Shown: one piece after another, positions 51,151-63,399 of the stretch
Layout: the number at the start of each line of letters is the position of its first letter
Position numbering within the stretch: position 1 is the stretch's first letter
Assembly: GCA_031763025.1 (NCBI GenBank)
Contig: JASSKH010000024.1
Span: 10,872,087-10,936,086, forward strand
Length of the DNA: 64,000 nucleotides
Reading direction: 5' to 3'
Source of the DNA: Macrocystis pyrifera
Taxonomy: Eukaryota; Sar; Phaeophyceae; Laminariales; Laminariaceae
The notes under the pieces: model-generated
The model's database searches: none
What the model saw: only the letters and a program-made list of their open reading frames with translations
What the model was told of the DNA's origin: nothing
Program-made: the position numbers and the translations under genes

Positions 51151-51859
51151 ACAGGTACGACACTGCTGCTGCTGATACAGTGCAATTTTCGTGGGCAGCC
51201 GAATGTGGTCGAGAGTTCCAGCCCCTTGTTCGGTGTATCCTTTTATTTTTCTATAATATTATCCCACTCCTGTACTCCCATGTTTGGTGTGTAGGGTGTG
51301 AGTGCCGTGTGTCTCGCGTGGAGTACTTTCAAACCTTGCTTTTTGTCGGCAGTCCTCTGTTTTGTGCGGGAGAGGCGTTCTTCGCCGTGAGCGCCACAAC
51401 AAGACATTTACTAACATTCTGACAAAAGTCACACAATGTTTGGCGGAATCAAGAAAATCAATAAAAGCGATGCAGTCAATAGTAACAGTTCCACACTGTT
51501 TCGAAGTATGTTTTGTCCCCAAAATTGCAGGTGGTCCAGTTATGTAAAAGTGTATTTTAGTGCGATGTACCGTGTACTATAAAAAACTATTGATAGCTCA
51601 GTGTTCGAGGGGGTAAAGATGGAGGGGTACGTACAATATTTCAGCGCCAACTGAGGTTTCTCGCGAATCATGTTTTTGGTATGGTACACCTGATATATAC
51701 CATGCTTGGAAGTGTGTACTACAGGCTCGTAGCCCGTTTGGAGGCTATTAATAACGTACCAGGTAACGTTTATCTACCTAAACCACGAGAAGTACGAGCT
51801 TATGAACCGTCTTAGAACCTTATAGGAAAAGAGCGGGCAGCAATTATAAGTGTTGCCCG

Positions 51860-52620
51860 AGTACCCGTCTTGAACGGGTACCTGCCAACTTTGGGAAAAA
51901 GTAGCCGGGTGCTCGCGAGTATTTACGGCCATTTTGGGCGGGTACCCGGGTACCCGTTTATCGGCGGCTACGCGTATATCACCCGGGTACCCGTGTAACA
52001 GCCGGGTGCCCGAGTGCTCGGGGCCCTAATAGACCCGTGTAACAGCCGGGTGCCCGAGTGCTCGGAGCCCTAATAGTCGGCGAGTATGAAGTGTTACCCG
52101 TGCCCGCGATAGCAAGCCGGGTACTACTCGCGAGTACCCGGGTATTTGGCAAAAGAGTGACACCTCGAATATGGTGTGAGATATGAGGCATCAGACAGCA
52201 TTCATTTTGAAAAGGGTTTCCTGGAGAATATATACCAGGTACCAATTTCTACCCAGGGGACGTGATTTACAGCAGTAGGGGATAAGTCACCTTGTCCGGT
52301 ATTTCCAAGGTAAATCAACGGGTACCTGGTTACCCGAGCCCCAAAAACTAGGCGAGTATGAAGCGTTACTCGTACCCGTGACGGGTATTAGCAAGCCGGG
52401 TAATACTCGCAAGTACCCCGGTTTACCTGGGCCCCAGATACTCGGCGCGTATGAAGTGGTACTCGTACCCGTGACGGGGGTTAGCAAGTCGGGTAATACT
52501 CGCAAGTACCCCGGTTTACCCGGACCCCAAATACTCGGCGAGTGTGACGTGTTACTCGTGCCCGTGACGGGTATTAGCATACCGGGCAATACTCGCAAGT
52601 ACCCCGGTAACTGGCAAAAG
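51860..52620. repeat. GGGTACCCG satellite, larger array
   Basis: First part (51860-52150): two units of CCCGTGTAACAGCCGGGTGC followed by CCGAGTGCTCGG, amid GGGTACCCG motifs. Second part (about 52340-52620): three units with a 94-bp period (GCG(A/C)GT(A/G)TGA at about 52351, 52445 and 52538) containing CCCGTGACGGGTATTAGCA and AATACTCGCAAGTACCCCGG. Confidence 0.85.
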
Positions 52621-54074
52621 GGTAACACCTCGAGCAGCAATATACGGTATCGTATTCACTTGGTACGTACGATGACCATGTGACCATGCTGCACGTGTGT
52701 CGTACATCTCCCTACGTCGCACTTCGAATACAACCCAATACCCAATACCCCAGCAACCCGGGCTATGATAGTTCGTGTAGTCGATGCTGTGATGCTGTAA
52801 TCATGTATTCGGTATGTTGGTATTTTCGACTGTTTCCCCTCTAAAGTCCCAAGAAGGTTATTGGTTTAATACCAGGATGTACGTATAGGCGCGGGTGTAG
52901 TATTAATCACCAGTACGGTACAAAATAACCAGTTCCTGGTCCAGCCAGCCACAGCAACCAGCATGATGCAGCGGTTTTTGCTGTTTGTGGTCAGCGTTAG
53001 AGCTCTTATCATACGTACAAGGTCAGTTTCTGTTTTATTTATGTTGATACTATAGTACTGTAAACTGTAATAGTACCTGTAGGAGCGATCGCCATTGCCC
53101 GAAGTCTTAGCACTGGCTGAACCATTTTGACCGATGGAGACTCTGTCAATCCTGAAAACCGAATACCTGATACTGTATACTTCTGCTGTGCACACCTGTA
53201 CAAACTTACTCAAGCTATTTCGCTCGGATGGTTTGCCTTCGACTCATACTACAGCAGTAGTAATATCTTGCATGAATCTACTTACTACTGCGACAGTATG
53301 TTTGATATAATCACATGGGGACCAAATCTGTGGCGTCCCTGCTGCGCTCTGAAGGCGTAGGTACGTGTAGTAGTAGGAGCAACCAATCAGACTTGGACGA
53401 CGTATATATGAACTGCTCTGTAAGCCCTAGGCTCTACCAGGTATGATTTAGTGTTTCACGGCAGTTGGTAAGAAAAAACCTTGCGTGACTTTGCCTGTAG
53501 TGTCAACATTTCGATGTTCCCTGGCGAGCGGGGTTTCTGAATCCGTTGTCTAAAGAGTACTCGTATCGTACGGGCAGTTTGCTCGCTTATCCTGATCACG
53601 CTCTTTGTGGTGTAAGTTATAATATACTGAAACCATAAACTGGTATAGTGGTAAGTCCCATACGTGTGGCCGATGCACCAATCGTGATTTTTTTCAAGAT
53701 TTCTGTTGTCCCTGTTGGCCTCTGATACGAGATGTAAGAGATGGCCTCAAGTCCCAAAAGGGTTCATGTATAAGTTTGAAGAACATTATTACATGGGCAG
53801 TTCACGTATTATTAATAGTAGTATTACGTAGTGCAGGGATATTTCTTCACGGGAGACGCAGACCCGTATATAGCGCAGTTTTATGGTTCAAGTCCTTGAG
53901 CCTTATGGCGCTCTTTTTTATTTTTGTGTGTTGCCGTGTCGTACCCAAAAGTGATGGATGGTTATTGCGTCGGGTCAACACTCCCCGCCGTGCCCGTAGT
54001 GTCAACGTTTTTTATCCCACCCAAGACGCGACGGGCGAAGAGGCGCGCTTATCTCTTGTTCCAAAGCATGAGTA
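52621..54074. other. Intergenic region, no supported gene
   Basis: Nothing beyond a TACCAGGTA motif near 53436 and scattered ACAGCAG repeats. Confidence 0.5.
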
Positions 54075-54640
54075 TGTCTTCTCGCTTCTCGCTGCAACTG
54101 CAGCAGCACATACTGCTGCTCGAGCTCGTGCTGCGCGAGCTCATGCTCGTGCGCTCGAGTGCGCAGCAGTACAACAACAGTGCTGCTCGAGTCGAGAGTT
54201 GCTCGTGTGCTCGTGACTGCTTGGCCACGTCGTACTCGTGTTGGTCTCGTGCTCGTGGCGCTCGAGCAATCGAGTGATCGTGGTCTCCTGTTTTTTTTTT
54301 CGGTGCAATAGGCTTGCAAACCTACCCAGATCTTCGTATTTGTAGCTGCAAAACGTCGTTTTTCTCGCTTCTCGCTGCAACTGCAGCAGAACACAGTGCT
54401 GCTCGAGCTCGTGCGAGTCCAGCTCATGCTTGTGCGGCTGGATGCAGCTAGCTGCCCGTGTGCGATGCGCACATGAGAACTACTACCGCTGTAGTCATCC
54501 AATGCAACAACAACAACAAAAACAACAGGCGTACGTGTGCTGCTCGAGCTCATGCTCGTGTGCTCGTGACTGCTTGGCCACGTCGTGCTCGTGTTCGTCT
54601 CGTGCTCGTCGCGGCCGAGCAATCGAGTGATCGTGGTCTA
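54075..54640 (+). repeat. Tandem duplication of a CTCG-rich block
   Basis: About 54075-54290 and 54363-54640 share TCTCGCTTCTCGCTGCAACT, GCTGCTCGAGCTC, GTGCTCGTGACTGCTTGGCC and AGCAATCGAGTGATCGTGGT. The block is rich in palindromic CTCGAG and TGCTCGTG. Confidence 0.85.
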
Positions 54641-54779
54641 TGGCCGTACATGAATCAATACAGAGAGCTGCTTCCTGCTGTCAATAGTGATGTTTTAGGT
54701 TATTCGGCCTTCTGTGTTATTGACGCTGTTTTGACACGCAGGTGCACAGCAGTGGTTAGTATAGTATAGAATAGTTGTA

Positions 54780-55329
54780 GTATTAATATTGATAGAAGCC
54801 CATGCTACCGAGTGCATGCTGCTTTTATTACTGCCTGTCGAATAGCAATAGTATTAGTCGTTGCGGTGTCCGCTATTTTGCTGTTGTTGCCGTCTGCATG
54901 CTGCTTCTACCTGGCCAATAGCAGTAGATGCTCTCAACCGTCTTTGATACGTAGCCTGTACATTTACCAAATCATCAGTGTAGTCGTAGTAGTCTATTAC
55001 TATTTAATAGTACTGTATTTTGTAGCGTGCATGCTGCTTCTACCGTTACTACCGTTTATCTCTCCATAATAGTGGTAATGGTGTACATCAAGAGTAACAG
55101 TATAGTAGTCGTGCCCCCAACCCATGGTACCGCTTGCATGCTACGTTGCCGTTGTATGGAAGTTAGTATTATAGGAGCAGTAGTATTGATAAGAGTAGGT
55201 ATAGTAGTGTAGTACTTTTTCATGCTGCTTCCACCTGTACTGCATCTGCGTATTGCTGGTGGTGTACAGCAGTAACAGTATAGTAGTCATGCCCCAACCC
55301 ATGGTACCTCGTGGTTATTTGAGACTAGA
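54780..55329 (+). repeat. Dispersed GCATGCTGCTTCTACC repeats
   Basis: GCATGCTGCTT(C/T) followed by TACC or a near variant recurs at about 54827, 54897, 55027, 55229 and 56289. It is often near CAACCCATGGTACC. Probably degenerate copies of the unit that forms the clean pair at 56290-56627. Confidence 0.5.
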
Positions 55330-55985
55330 GCCAACTCATCCTCGGCAGACATGGATCGACAAAAACAGCGACGTCGTCATGAAATCTGAACGGAATGCGC
55401 TGATTAAGGTCTCCGACCGACCCTAGTGTCACAGCGTTCACACCTCGGTCGGTGATATGTGGCGCGGGCTGACCAGGCGTCTGGTGCGAAAATATTTTGG
55501 CGCTAGTCTGTAGAAGACAGACGACAAAAATTCTCGACCCCTCTCCGATCGCACGAAAGAGACCATTTTTCAGGTTTGACATCGATCGACATACCCAACG
55601 ACTGCGTCACGAACTCTGAACGAAGCGCGCTGGTTAGAGACTTCGACCCACGCTCTTAATAGTGTCACAGCAGTGCTCACACCTCGGTCGGTGATATGTG
55701 GCGTGGGTTCGCCAGGCGTCTACTAAAAACTTATTCGGCAGCTGGTGTGTAGGAAACAGACGACAAAAACTCTCGATTCCTCTCCGTTGGCACCAAACAG
55801 AACTTTTTTTAATGTTTAGACGAAGAGCGTAGGACGCCGCGGCGACCCTCTCGCCCCATAGACCACGGATTCCCATGATACCTTCGGCGCCATCATTAAC
55901 ATTCATCGGCCTTGCCCGGTACGAAGCTCGTTGACCGTGAGTTGATTAATTTTCGAGATCGAAGGTCAATCGTAGCGTGACTGCC
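55330..55985. mobile_element. Family R1 transposon copy with internal tandem duplication
   Basis: Two tandem copies (about 55340-55575 and 55575-55812) of the R1 core carry GACATGGATCGACAAAA or GACATCGATCGACATA, then ACACCTCGGTCGGTGATATG and TTCGAGAT. The downstream part 55830-55985 matches METTL5 intron sequence at about 29130-29260 (ATCGGCCTTGCCCG). It is diverged from the other copies, with no intact ends seen. Confidence 0.65.
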
Positions 55986-56289
55986 GGTGTGCGAGCTGCG
56001 AGCTGTGTCTGTCTTCTTGTTTGTGTGCGGCCTGATTTCGCGTGGTTCGCGTGGTCCGCGTTAATGCAGCGATTTGATTGGAAGATGGCTACCGTCGTCT
56101 ACCGTCGTGTGCGTTATTTCAGCGGTTTGATTGGGATATAGCTGGCGTCAACTGCCCCGTATTATTCAGACTTGCCTCTCTGTGTACCGTGAGGTTGTCT
56201 GTATATTGTATGAGCGTTTGGTCAGCCTTTGTACTTGGTAGTAGCATAGTTAGTAGTCGTAGTAGTGTACCAGGTAGTATTTTGTAGAG

Positions 56290-56627
56290 TGCATGCTGCT
56301 TCTACCCGTACTACATCTGCATAGTAGTGTTGGTGTATAGTGACGGTATAGTAGTCAACCCATGGTACCGCATGCATGTAGTAGTGTAGCATTCACCACA
56401 GAAAGAGTAGTACTCAGTTCCTGCCGACTACCATTACTCTTTCCTTCGAGCAATACGCTGCGTCTACCTGCACTGCATCTATCTGCGTAGTAGTGGTAGT
56501 GGTGTATAATGACGGCGTTTCAGTCAACCCATGGTACCGCGTGTATGTACCTAGTAGTGCAGTATTCACAGAAAGAGTAGTACTCGGTTCCTGCCGACTA
56601 CTAGTACTCTTCGCTTCGAGCAATACG
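56290..56627 (+). repeat. Tandem pair of about 170-bp units
   Basis: Units at about 56290-56456 and 56457-56627 share TCAACCCATGGTACCGC, CAGAAAGAGTAGTACTC, GTTCCTGCCGACTA and TTCGAGCAATACGCT. Confidence 0.85.
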
Positions 56628-56830
56628 CTAACCCATGGCTCCCGTTTCCGCAAAGAACAACTATACGGTTGTTACCTGTGACTCCCTTTTCGCCTTGCGA
56701 CGCCCCCGGGATTTCACGTTACCCACATCCCGAAGGGGAACCTTGCACAAATTTACGATATCTCTACGTATACAAATTAGAAACATACTTGGGCTGTGAG
56801 ATGGAATTTTTGGTTGAACCTCATATTTTG

Positions 56831-57162
56831 CAAGCTGGATGTGATACTTTGAGCGCGCGTGCATTCCTGTGTCAGCATCATAAGAACATCGAGGTACTGC
56901 TATGGTACTGCTTGTTACTGAACATTTCATAATCTGCTTTTCACGACGACCGCACGATAATCATATATTTCAATTGAATTACGCTGCCTAAAATAAGCTG
57001 GATGTGATACTTTGAGCGCACATGCATTCCTGTATCAGCATCATAAGAACATCGAGGTGCTGCTACGATACTGCTTGTTACTGAACATTTCACCTCCGGT
57101 TTTTCACGACGACCGCACGATAATCATATACGTATTTCAATTGAATTACGCTGCCTAATATT
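56831..57162 (+). repeat. 164-bp tandem duplication just upstream of bL34m exon
   Basis: AAGCTGGATGTGATACTTTG starts at 56831 and again at 56995. Both units end ATTGAATTACGCTGCCTAA. The units are highly similar, so the duplication is fairly recent. It lies in the presumed intron or promoter of bL34m. Confidence 0.9.
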
Positions 57163-57221
57163 CTGCCTCACCAAACAATTCCTACCTCCGCATCGAATCC
57201 CGTTCTCCGCTGGCTTTTCAG

Positions 57222-57727
57222 GATCGTTGGGTGCTGGCACTCAGCTTTTTAAGCTCGTGGAAACGGACCTCATGTCCAAGGAACTTACCCGTTATGGGCC
57301 TTCCGACGCGGAGCACCTTGGGCTGTTCTCGATCCAGGACGTGCTCTTGGAAATCACAGCCGCAAAATCCGCGCTCGAGCCCGCTGCGCCCGTAGCAGAG
57401 GCGACTCCAGCTCTCTCTCCAGCCGAGACGTCGCAGGAGTCGGAGTTGGTGTCGGCAGCACCAGCGGCGAGAAAGGAGGAAGTGCTGGCTGCGTGGGGCT
57501 TGGGGCCGCGGGTGACGAATGCCGCTGAAGGCGGAGAGCTAGGCGAAGGGCTACAGGAGCCCGCGGAGGAGGCGGGGGCGGAGAAGATGGCCATCAAGCG
57601 TACATACCAGCCCAGCACACTGAAGAGAAAGAGGAAGCACGGCTTTTTGTACCGCGCCAAGACACGTTTGGGTAAAAAGATCCTCCAGAGGCGACAGGAG
57701 AAGGGACGCTGGAGGCTAGGCATCTGA
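57222..57727 (+). CDS. MRPL34: Mitochondrial large-subunit ribosomal protein bL34, last exon
   Basis: The C-terminal 43 residues are a complete bL34 protein: [43 protein letters not shown], then TGA at 57725-57727. bL34 is a small basic protein of the bacterial-type large ribosomal subunit. It is preceded in frame by about 125 residues that are acidic and Ala/Glu-rich ([20 protein letters not shown]), a long extension probably belonging to a mitochondrial precursor. The exon is preceded by a good acceptor (TTTTCAG at 57215-57221) and enters in phase 1. The start codon must therefore be in an upstream exon that was not fixed. An internal ATG at 57272 is a less likely start. The mitochondrial assignment rather than plastid is inferred from the nuclear, spliced setting. 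Confidence 0.85.
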
Positions 57728-59883
57728 GCTGATGGAGCCGTTGATCACGATAGATTGCCTCTATGTATTCAAGTCGTAGGCAGGCCGCTTAACCCCTATA
57801 AAAATCCCCCGACGGTGACAAAATGCTTGGAATTAGTGTGATCATTTATCAAATGGAGCGTCGCTGCTCCCTCGGTCAGCTCTTTTTTCCGTCTGTAGTG
57901 TCTACGCTACAAGCTGTTGACGGTTGGTTGCCCGATGAGAGACGGGGGCATGGCGCACTATTCAGGCACGTCCCGTGGTTGTGCCGGCGTATCGCGGGAG
58001 AAGGCGTTAAGGGGGTGGAAATAGTGTGCTGCTTGCCACCACATCGCCGTGGTCCTGTCCCTCATACTACGGAGGCGATGCAGTCCGGCTGGTATTTCCT
58101 TCCAGATATCTGGCATCAGCCGCTGGTTGCGCTCAGTACCACCGTAGACAGACGTCCTTCATCCACTTTTGACTGTTACTCGATGTCGCTGGATGCAACA
58201 TCTACATGTGACGAATGCTGTCTTGACGAGAGGGGATAGAGGCGAGCAGATTCTGGAGGTAGGTTGGTTGATGCAGATACCGCTTGTTGCTCTGAGCGAC
58301 TGAGCACAGGGAGCTGTTGTTTTATTTTGCAACACGTGGGATGATTGGATTGAGTCCCCCCCTCGCTGATTTGAGGCGACATCGATTCTAGTGGATTGTC
58401 GAGGTGCAGATAGATGCAGACGCTCCTCGTTGTTCCGAGTGGCAAAGCACTTGGAGTTTTGTTTTGGAACCCCTCGGATGATTGGATTGAGTCTATCCCC
58501 CCCCCCCCCCCCCACTATGTACCGCCATTTCAGTCATTTTGGATTTTAAATTTTACCCATCGTTTTTGCTTTGAAGTTAAACATAAAATTTCCAAAATGG
58601 CGGCGCGAGGGGGGGGGGCTCCTGGTGCCCGGGAGCTGACTTTTGTCCGAGGTCAGTGTGCGTGCTCGAAGGCACTGACGGGTGATGTCGGTCGAGCAAC
58701 TTGCTTGCTTTTTATTTTTGTAGTCGTATTATTGGTAGTTTCGTGCGGTAGCGATGCGGCCAACATTATTCCCTTTAGAACTGCACCCTCGTTTTTTGGG
58801 GACGAATTACTTGGAGGTAGAGAATAGGCTCATTTTTGTAGTAGAAGGCTTTCAGTCGTGTCTAAACACGTGCCTTTTGGGGGACGTTTCTCCTAGCGGC
58901 TGTTTTCGCGTGCGAAGGAAAATATCACACCGATTGCACCACGCTTGGCTAAGTCGCTTTTATTCAAGTGCAGAGTTAATTTTTGCTGTTGCTTCTTGGG
59001 CAGGACTGCTGTTGGTACGTGGTGTGGACTGATGAGTGGTATGCATAAACGTTCAGTGACGTTGGTAGCTGCGGGCAGGGGGCAAGAGGCAATGAAGCAC
59101 AGAAATTTGGCATGATAGGATGCTAGCTATGCCAATAGTTATGCCAAGGTTTTTTTCCAGTCAAAAATATCACCATTTTGCTTTGTGACTTCGGCCCTGA
59201 GAGTCACACCGGACGGGAATCAATCGTCGTTGCGTTGTTAACGTCTCGGCTTACGTATGATACGACTGCTGTTGTCGTATACGTACCATATGATAACAAA
59301 CACCTGCTGAGATGGATCTAAAAACAGTGCCGGTAACAAGTTAGGCGGTCAGTGTTATACAATATTTACAAAAATGCAGGGGTCGAACCTTGTAACAAGT
59401 AACAAGCAAGTCAAATAGGAATTCCTCGATAATAGGGAGCAAGGCTTCGATGCCACTCGGTATGTTCGAGTCGTACTCGGTGCGGTACTTAATATTGTGC
59501 CCCCAGTCAGTATTTTTTAATGTCATGCTCCTAGGGCGACGGGACGATGGGCAGTCTTATTCGGCCCCTTTGTGAACCGATGCGCGAGCCTTACCAGGGA
59601 GCAGCAAGTGACCTACCCCTCTACTCAAACGGTAGATGCCACTACAAATCGAGCATGAAAGCCCGTGTAACGTTGCCCAATCGCTCGAGCTTGGCAAACT
59701 TGCAGACTTGAGAATGAGCTCTGATGGCGGTTTGCTTGTTTTATTTTGACATCTCGCTTGTTTCACAGAGACTAACCCCGAGAATACTCTTAGACTTCGA
59801 CCGTTATCGGCGTTGGTGCTTGGTAAGGGCGTCAGAAACGCCGAAAATGGGGGTTAAATACGGTCAGATTCGCTTTTATTTCT
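57728..59883. other. Intergenic space between convergent bL34m and KDM8
   Basis: Contains degenerate half copies of the M1 micro-MITE at about 57789-57836 and 58766-58823 (TTTAGAACTGCACCCTCGTT). A GGATGATTGGATTGAGTC(C/T) block occurs near 58339 and 58477, the second next to a C homopolymer. Open frames on both strands (for example 57823-58239) have no family likeness. Confidence 0.5.
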
Positions 59884-62874
59884 CTACTTGTTGGGAATCA
59901 CTTCTGACAGCGCACGGCGCTTCCCCCACCAAAAGCTGACAGAAAAGCTAACGTCGAGCGATTCGATGTGGTGCCAAAAAAGCGGGGGGATGTAAAGCAT
60001 ATCTCCCTTTCTCAGCTCGCACTCCATCAGAGGCATCGCCTCTGCGAATAGAGGGTGCTTAGACAAATCGGGGTTGGTGGCGTCCACTTCACTGGTGTTA
60101 GTCATCAGGCCAGGCCGGGGGTAGACCGCTGCCGACAATTTCCGGTCCACCAGCAGAACCTGATCGGCACAACAAAAGCATCAAGAAAAGGATAGGGATG
60201 CACGTAGTGGGCAACGATTGCAGCAATACCAGGGATGTTCTTGTAGAGGATGCACCAGACTCTTCAGCGTGGGCATCCTACGCAGCTTAACAAGTTAGGG
60301 GATTCAACCAGACATGAGCACACCTTCACCACGTACGTACCTGCGTATTTCGTATATATATACAATCCCTCAAGACCGTCATACCGTTAGCTACTTGTCA
60401 GCGCCGGCTACAGTAAGGTAATAAGTAGCCCCACAGGTACTAACGAACAGGTGCATCGACTAAACCCTACCTGATTCCACAAAGCAAACAGTGCTATCAT
60501 ATCTACGCGTCTTACTGCAAAAGTGTACGAGGTATGTCACAGGTTACCCACTGTTGGTACTTGTCATGGTGCCTCATAGAGGGGAGGACACAGGGATGTC
60601 GATTCTGGCCAGGGCACTCTTCTTGGTAGAGTTCTTCCTGTTGCTTATCTCATGGAGAGCTCAATTGGAGTACAGGAACAGAGTGCGACAAAGGGGGACA
60701 GTCGAGTGGCAGACTGTCCCCTGAACCATGTATCTTCATACATGTAAAATCTGCTAGACGTTTCCTTTACTGGCACGTCACGCGCTCTCACACTCGTAGT
60801 ACGTAACTGCCTGTCTCCCCATACTGAAAAAATCTACGTAGACGTTTCCGTTCGTGACACGTCATGTGCTCTCGTACTGGTACGTATTGCACCGCTTTAA
60901 GGCTACTGGTACGTGATACCATCACATACTAGTGTACACCGAACAACGAACTTCTCGCAACAAATACCGTTGGCGCTGCGAATGCGAGAAGCCAAGTATA
61001 CCACATCAAAATAGCGCCGCTTCGTGCGCGTCGTACAGTAAAGAGTGCAAGGCAACGATCGCACGAGGCGGCGAGCCTCCAGACGTGTTCAGAAAAACTT
61101 CCTGTTACAGCAGTATGATGTTCGTTACAGCTTGTCTCACTGAACAGAGTCCAGAAAAAATGAAAGTATAAGTACTCAAGTTACGTACATAAGCGGAGCG
61201 TCGCGGAGAACCAGCGCTACTGATAGTTGACCGATCGAAGCGTAAAGCACTACAACACAAAAAAACTACACTAAACGCACTATGCCTGACATACACTGTC
61301 AGCAAGCAGTTAACCCCCTTAGAGGTGCACTCCCATTGTGGAGGCTTGTGACTTGGAATTAGGGTCACAATTAGGAACATGTACAACAGTGCACTACTAA
61401 AAGTGTTAAATATCCGCACCCGTGATGAAATATGGAGCAGACCGCCACACTCACCCGTTTGGAACCGACAACTTGCGCGAGAAGGTTGTGGAAGGGGTCG
61501 TTATGAAGCGGGGACACGGTCCCTCCTGGACCGAACCACGCGTTTGTGGCCACGCTTTCTGCGCCCCCATCGTCCTCCTCATCGGCAAGAAGCAAAGCAC
61601 AGTAGTCCGGGGTCATGATATCCCGCTTGAGGGGAGGGATCTGGTCGAACAGTTCGTGCTGCGCCAAGTAAGCCGTTTCCCCTCTTGGCGCTCTCCCTTT
61701 CCCACTCGCTGTTGCCCGCGAGCTTGGTCGCGCTTCGTTGTCCAGCATTTCCTCTTCGCCATGCGCCCCATCGGCCGGGGCTTGTGGCCTATTGGCCGAG
61801 GGGGCGTCGGTGTGAGAAGCGTTCGAGTCGTCCGCTTGTGGCTCAATAAAGCGCCCGATAAAATCGCGCCGACGGTCATGAGCTCCTGTCGCCAGCCATC
61901 GCTTGTGTAGCAACCCCCCAGCTCGACAGGAACGGTTCGCCTACCCGCCACTGCACGTAGATAAGATGGATTTGACCAGTCGTGGGACGCTTGGTTACCC
62001 AGCCCCAGCGCGGGCCACCCGTCCATAACCTGAACGTTGCAATCAACCAATCACACCCGACGCGAGTTGATCTCGATACGTTGGTCATATTTTACGACAT
62101 GCATCCAACTTCGTCGTCTGCTGCTTTCAGTGGTAATCCATCAAAAAGGAAGTCCCTACAGTACGTACCAGGTATACAACAGTCGCGCTCTGTTGGTAAG
62201 TTTCGTAATAAGTCATACCGCAACTTCTATGTAGTCATGACATGCACTCTCCTGAGCATGCGAATTGAACGCACAAACATCGTAACGATGCGATCCATCC
62301 GACACGGAGTCACTCCTACAACTTTGCCCACAAAATGTATTTATGAAGCTAAAAAGACACATCAGCTGTGAAATCGAAAAAATCCTCGCAAAAATGTACC
62401 AGGTATGGATGCATTCTGTAGGGTTTTCACTCTGCACGAAGGCGCCAACCATTTTCAACTCACCCCTGTCAGTATCACCGGCGTGGATGTTTCCATATAC
62501 TCTCTTTGGAAGACGTCGAGGGGGGGCATTCGGATCCGTAGAATTCTCCCGTCCGCGCCTGGCTGCTCGTCCTTGGCCGGCGATCGACCCCGCTTGACTT
62601 TCTTCTGGCGCGGCTCGACAGAGTCCACCCCTGGTGACGTTGCCGGAGCAAGACCCGCTGCCGTAGCAATGCTGAAGTTTGTCTCGTGAAGGGTGCAGTG
62701 TGCCGTTTTTCCGTCTGCTGGTGGTTGTTGAGCTTGTGGTTTTGCTCTGCTGGTGACAGGATTAAACTTCTGCCCGAGGTGTGCATGTGCTTCCATGTGC
62801 TCGATGAAGAGGTTGGCTACGGTTTGGAAACGTCCCCCCGCCATCAACGCCACGAGGTCCAGGTTGTATACTGC
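59884..62874 (-). CDS. KDM8: KDM8/JMJD5-like JmjC protein, N-terminus outside or not found
   Basis: Fe(II)/2-oxoglutarate oxygenase of the JMJD5 group (arginyl hydroxylase/peptidase activities are reported for the family). Exons on the minus strand: 62874-62464, 62029-61455 and 60159-59884 (TAG), with GT-AG ends in phase 0. Exon 1 here has [18 protein letters not shown], then [16 protein letters not shown]. The middle exon has [38 protein letters not shown] and the iron-binding PLHNDP. The last exon has [33 protein letters not shown] and FWWGK with the distal His. The middle exon is 575 bases, two more than a multiple of three. The frame changes just after ELMTVG at about 61883, within GGCGCGAT. 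So this copy is frameshifted, or the assembly has a GC slippage error. A complete start was not found. Confidence 0.88.
61310..61409. mobile_element. Palindromic TTAA micro-MITE (family M1), in the last KDM8 intron
   Basis: A 100-bp copy from TTAACCCCCTTAGAGGTGCA to GTGCACTACTAAAAGTGTTAA-like sequence. Its centre is GACTTGGAATTAGG. TTAA is present at both ends. It is more diverged than the copy at 40329-40425. Confidence 0.75.
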
Positions 62875-62916
62875 CTGTTCATGGCCGCGAGGCAATGCCG
62901 TCAACAAAAAATGTTT

Positions 62917-63368
62917 GGACTTAGACCTATGCCAATGGAAACGCAAAGTTCCCACGAAAATTTTGAATTCCAAAGACTCCCGTTAGAATTTCTCATGTAC
63001 AGCTTGCTATGGGCACGATTCTTCAAAAGGAATGTTCCAAACTTTTGAAAAACCCCGAAAAAAAACATTCTGGGGTCGACGTTGGGCCAAGATCGGCTTC
63101 ATAAAAACTCAGGCGGGTGTTTGGTTCGAAACGGCGAGATTCCGAGTCCTCGACAGACATCGATCTACAAAACCAACGACTGCGTCATGGAATATGAACG
63201 GAGTGCGCGCGTTAAGGGCTCCGACCCACCCTAGAGTCGCCGTGTTCACACAATGGCCGGTGACATGTGTTGGGCGCTGGCCAGGCGAATAATAAAAAAC
63301 AATTGGCCTTTGGTGTTCACAAAACAGATGACAAACATTGTTCGACCCGTCTCGAATGGCAAAAAATA
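62917..63368. mobile_element. Family R1 transposon copy beside KDM8
   Basis: Starts CTTAGACCTATGCCAATGG and runs colinear with 28662-29115 in METTL5 intron 1 at high similarity through TCTCGAATGGCAAAAAATAG. Only the left end is present; the similarity stops near 63368. It lies immediately upstream of the first KDM8 exon found. Confidence 0.8.
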
Positions 63369-63399
63369 GCAGGGTGGTGTTCGGAATTTTTCCCGTCGT

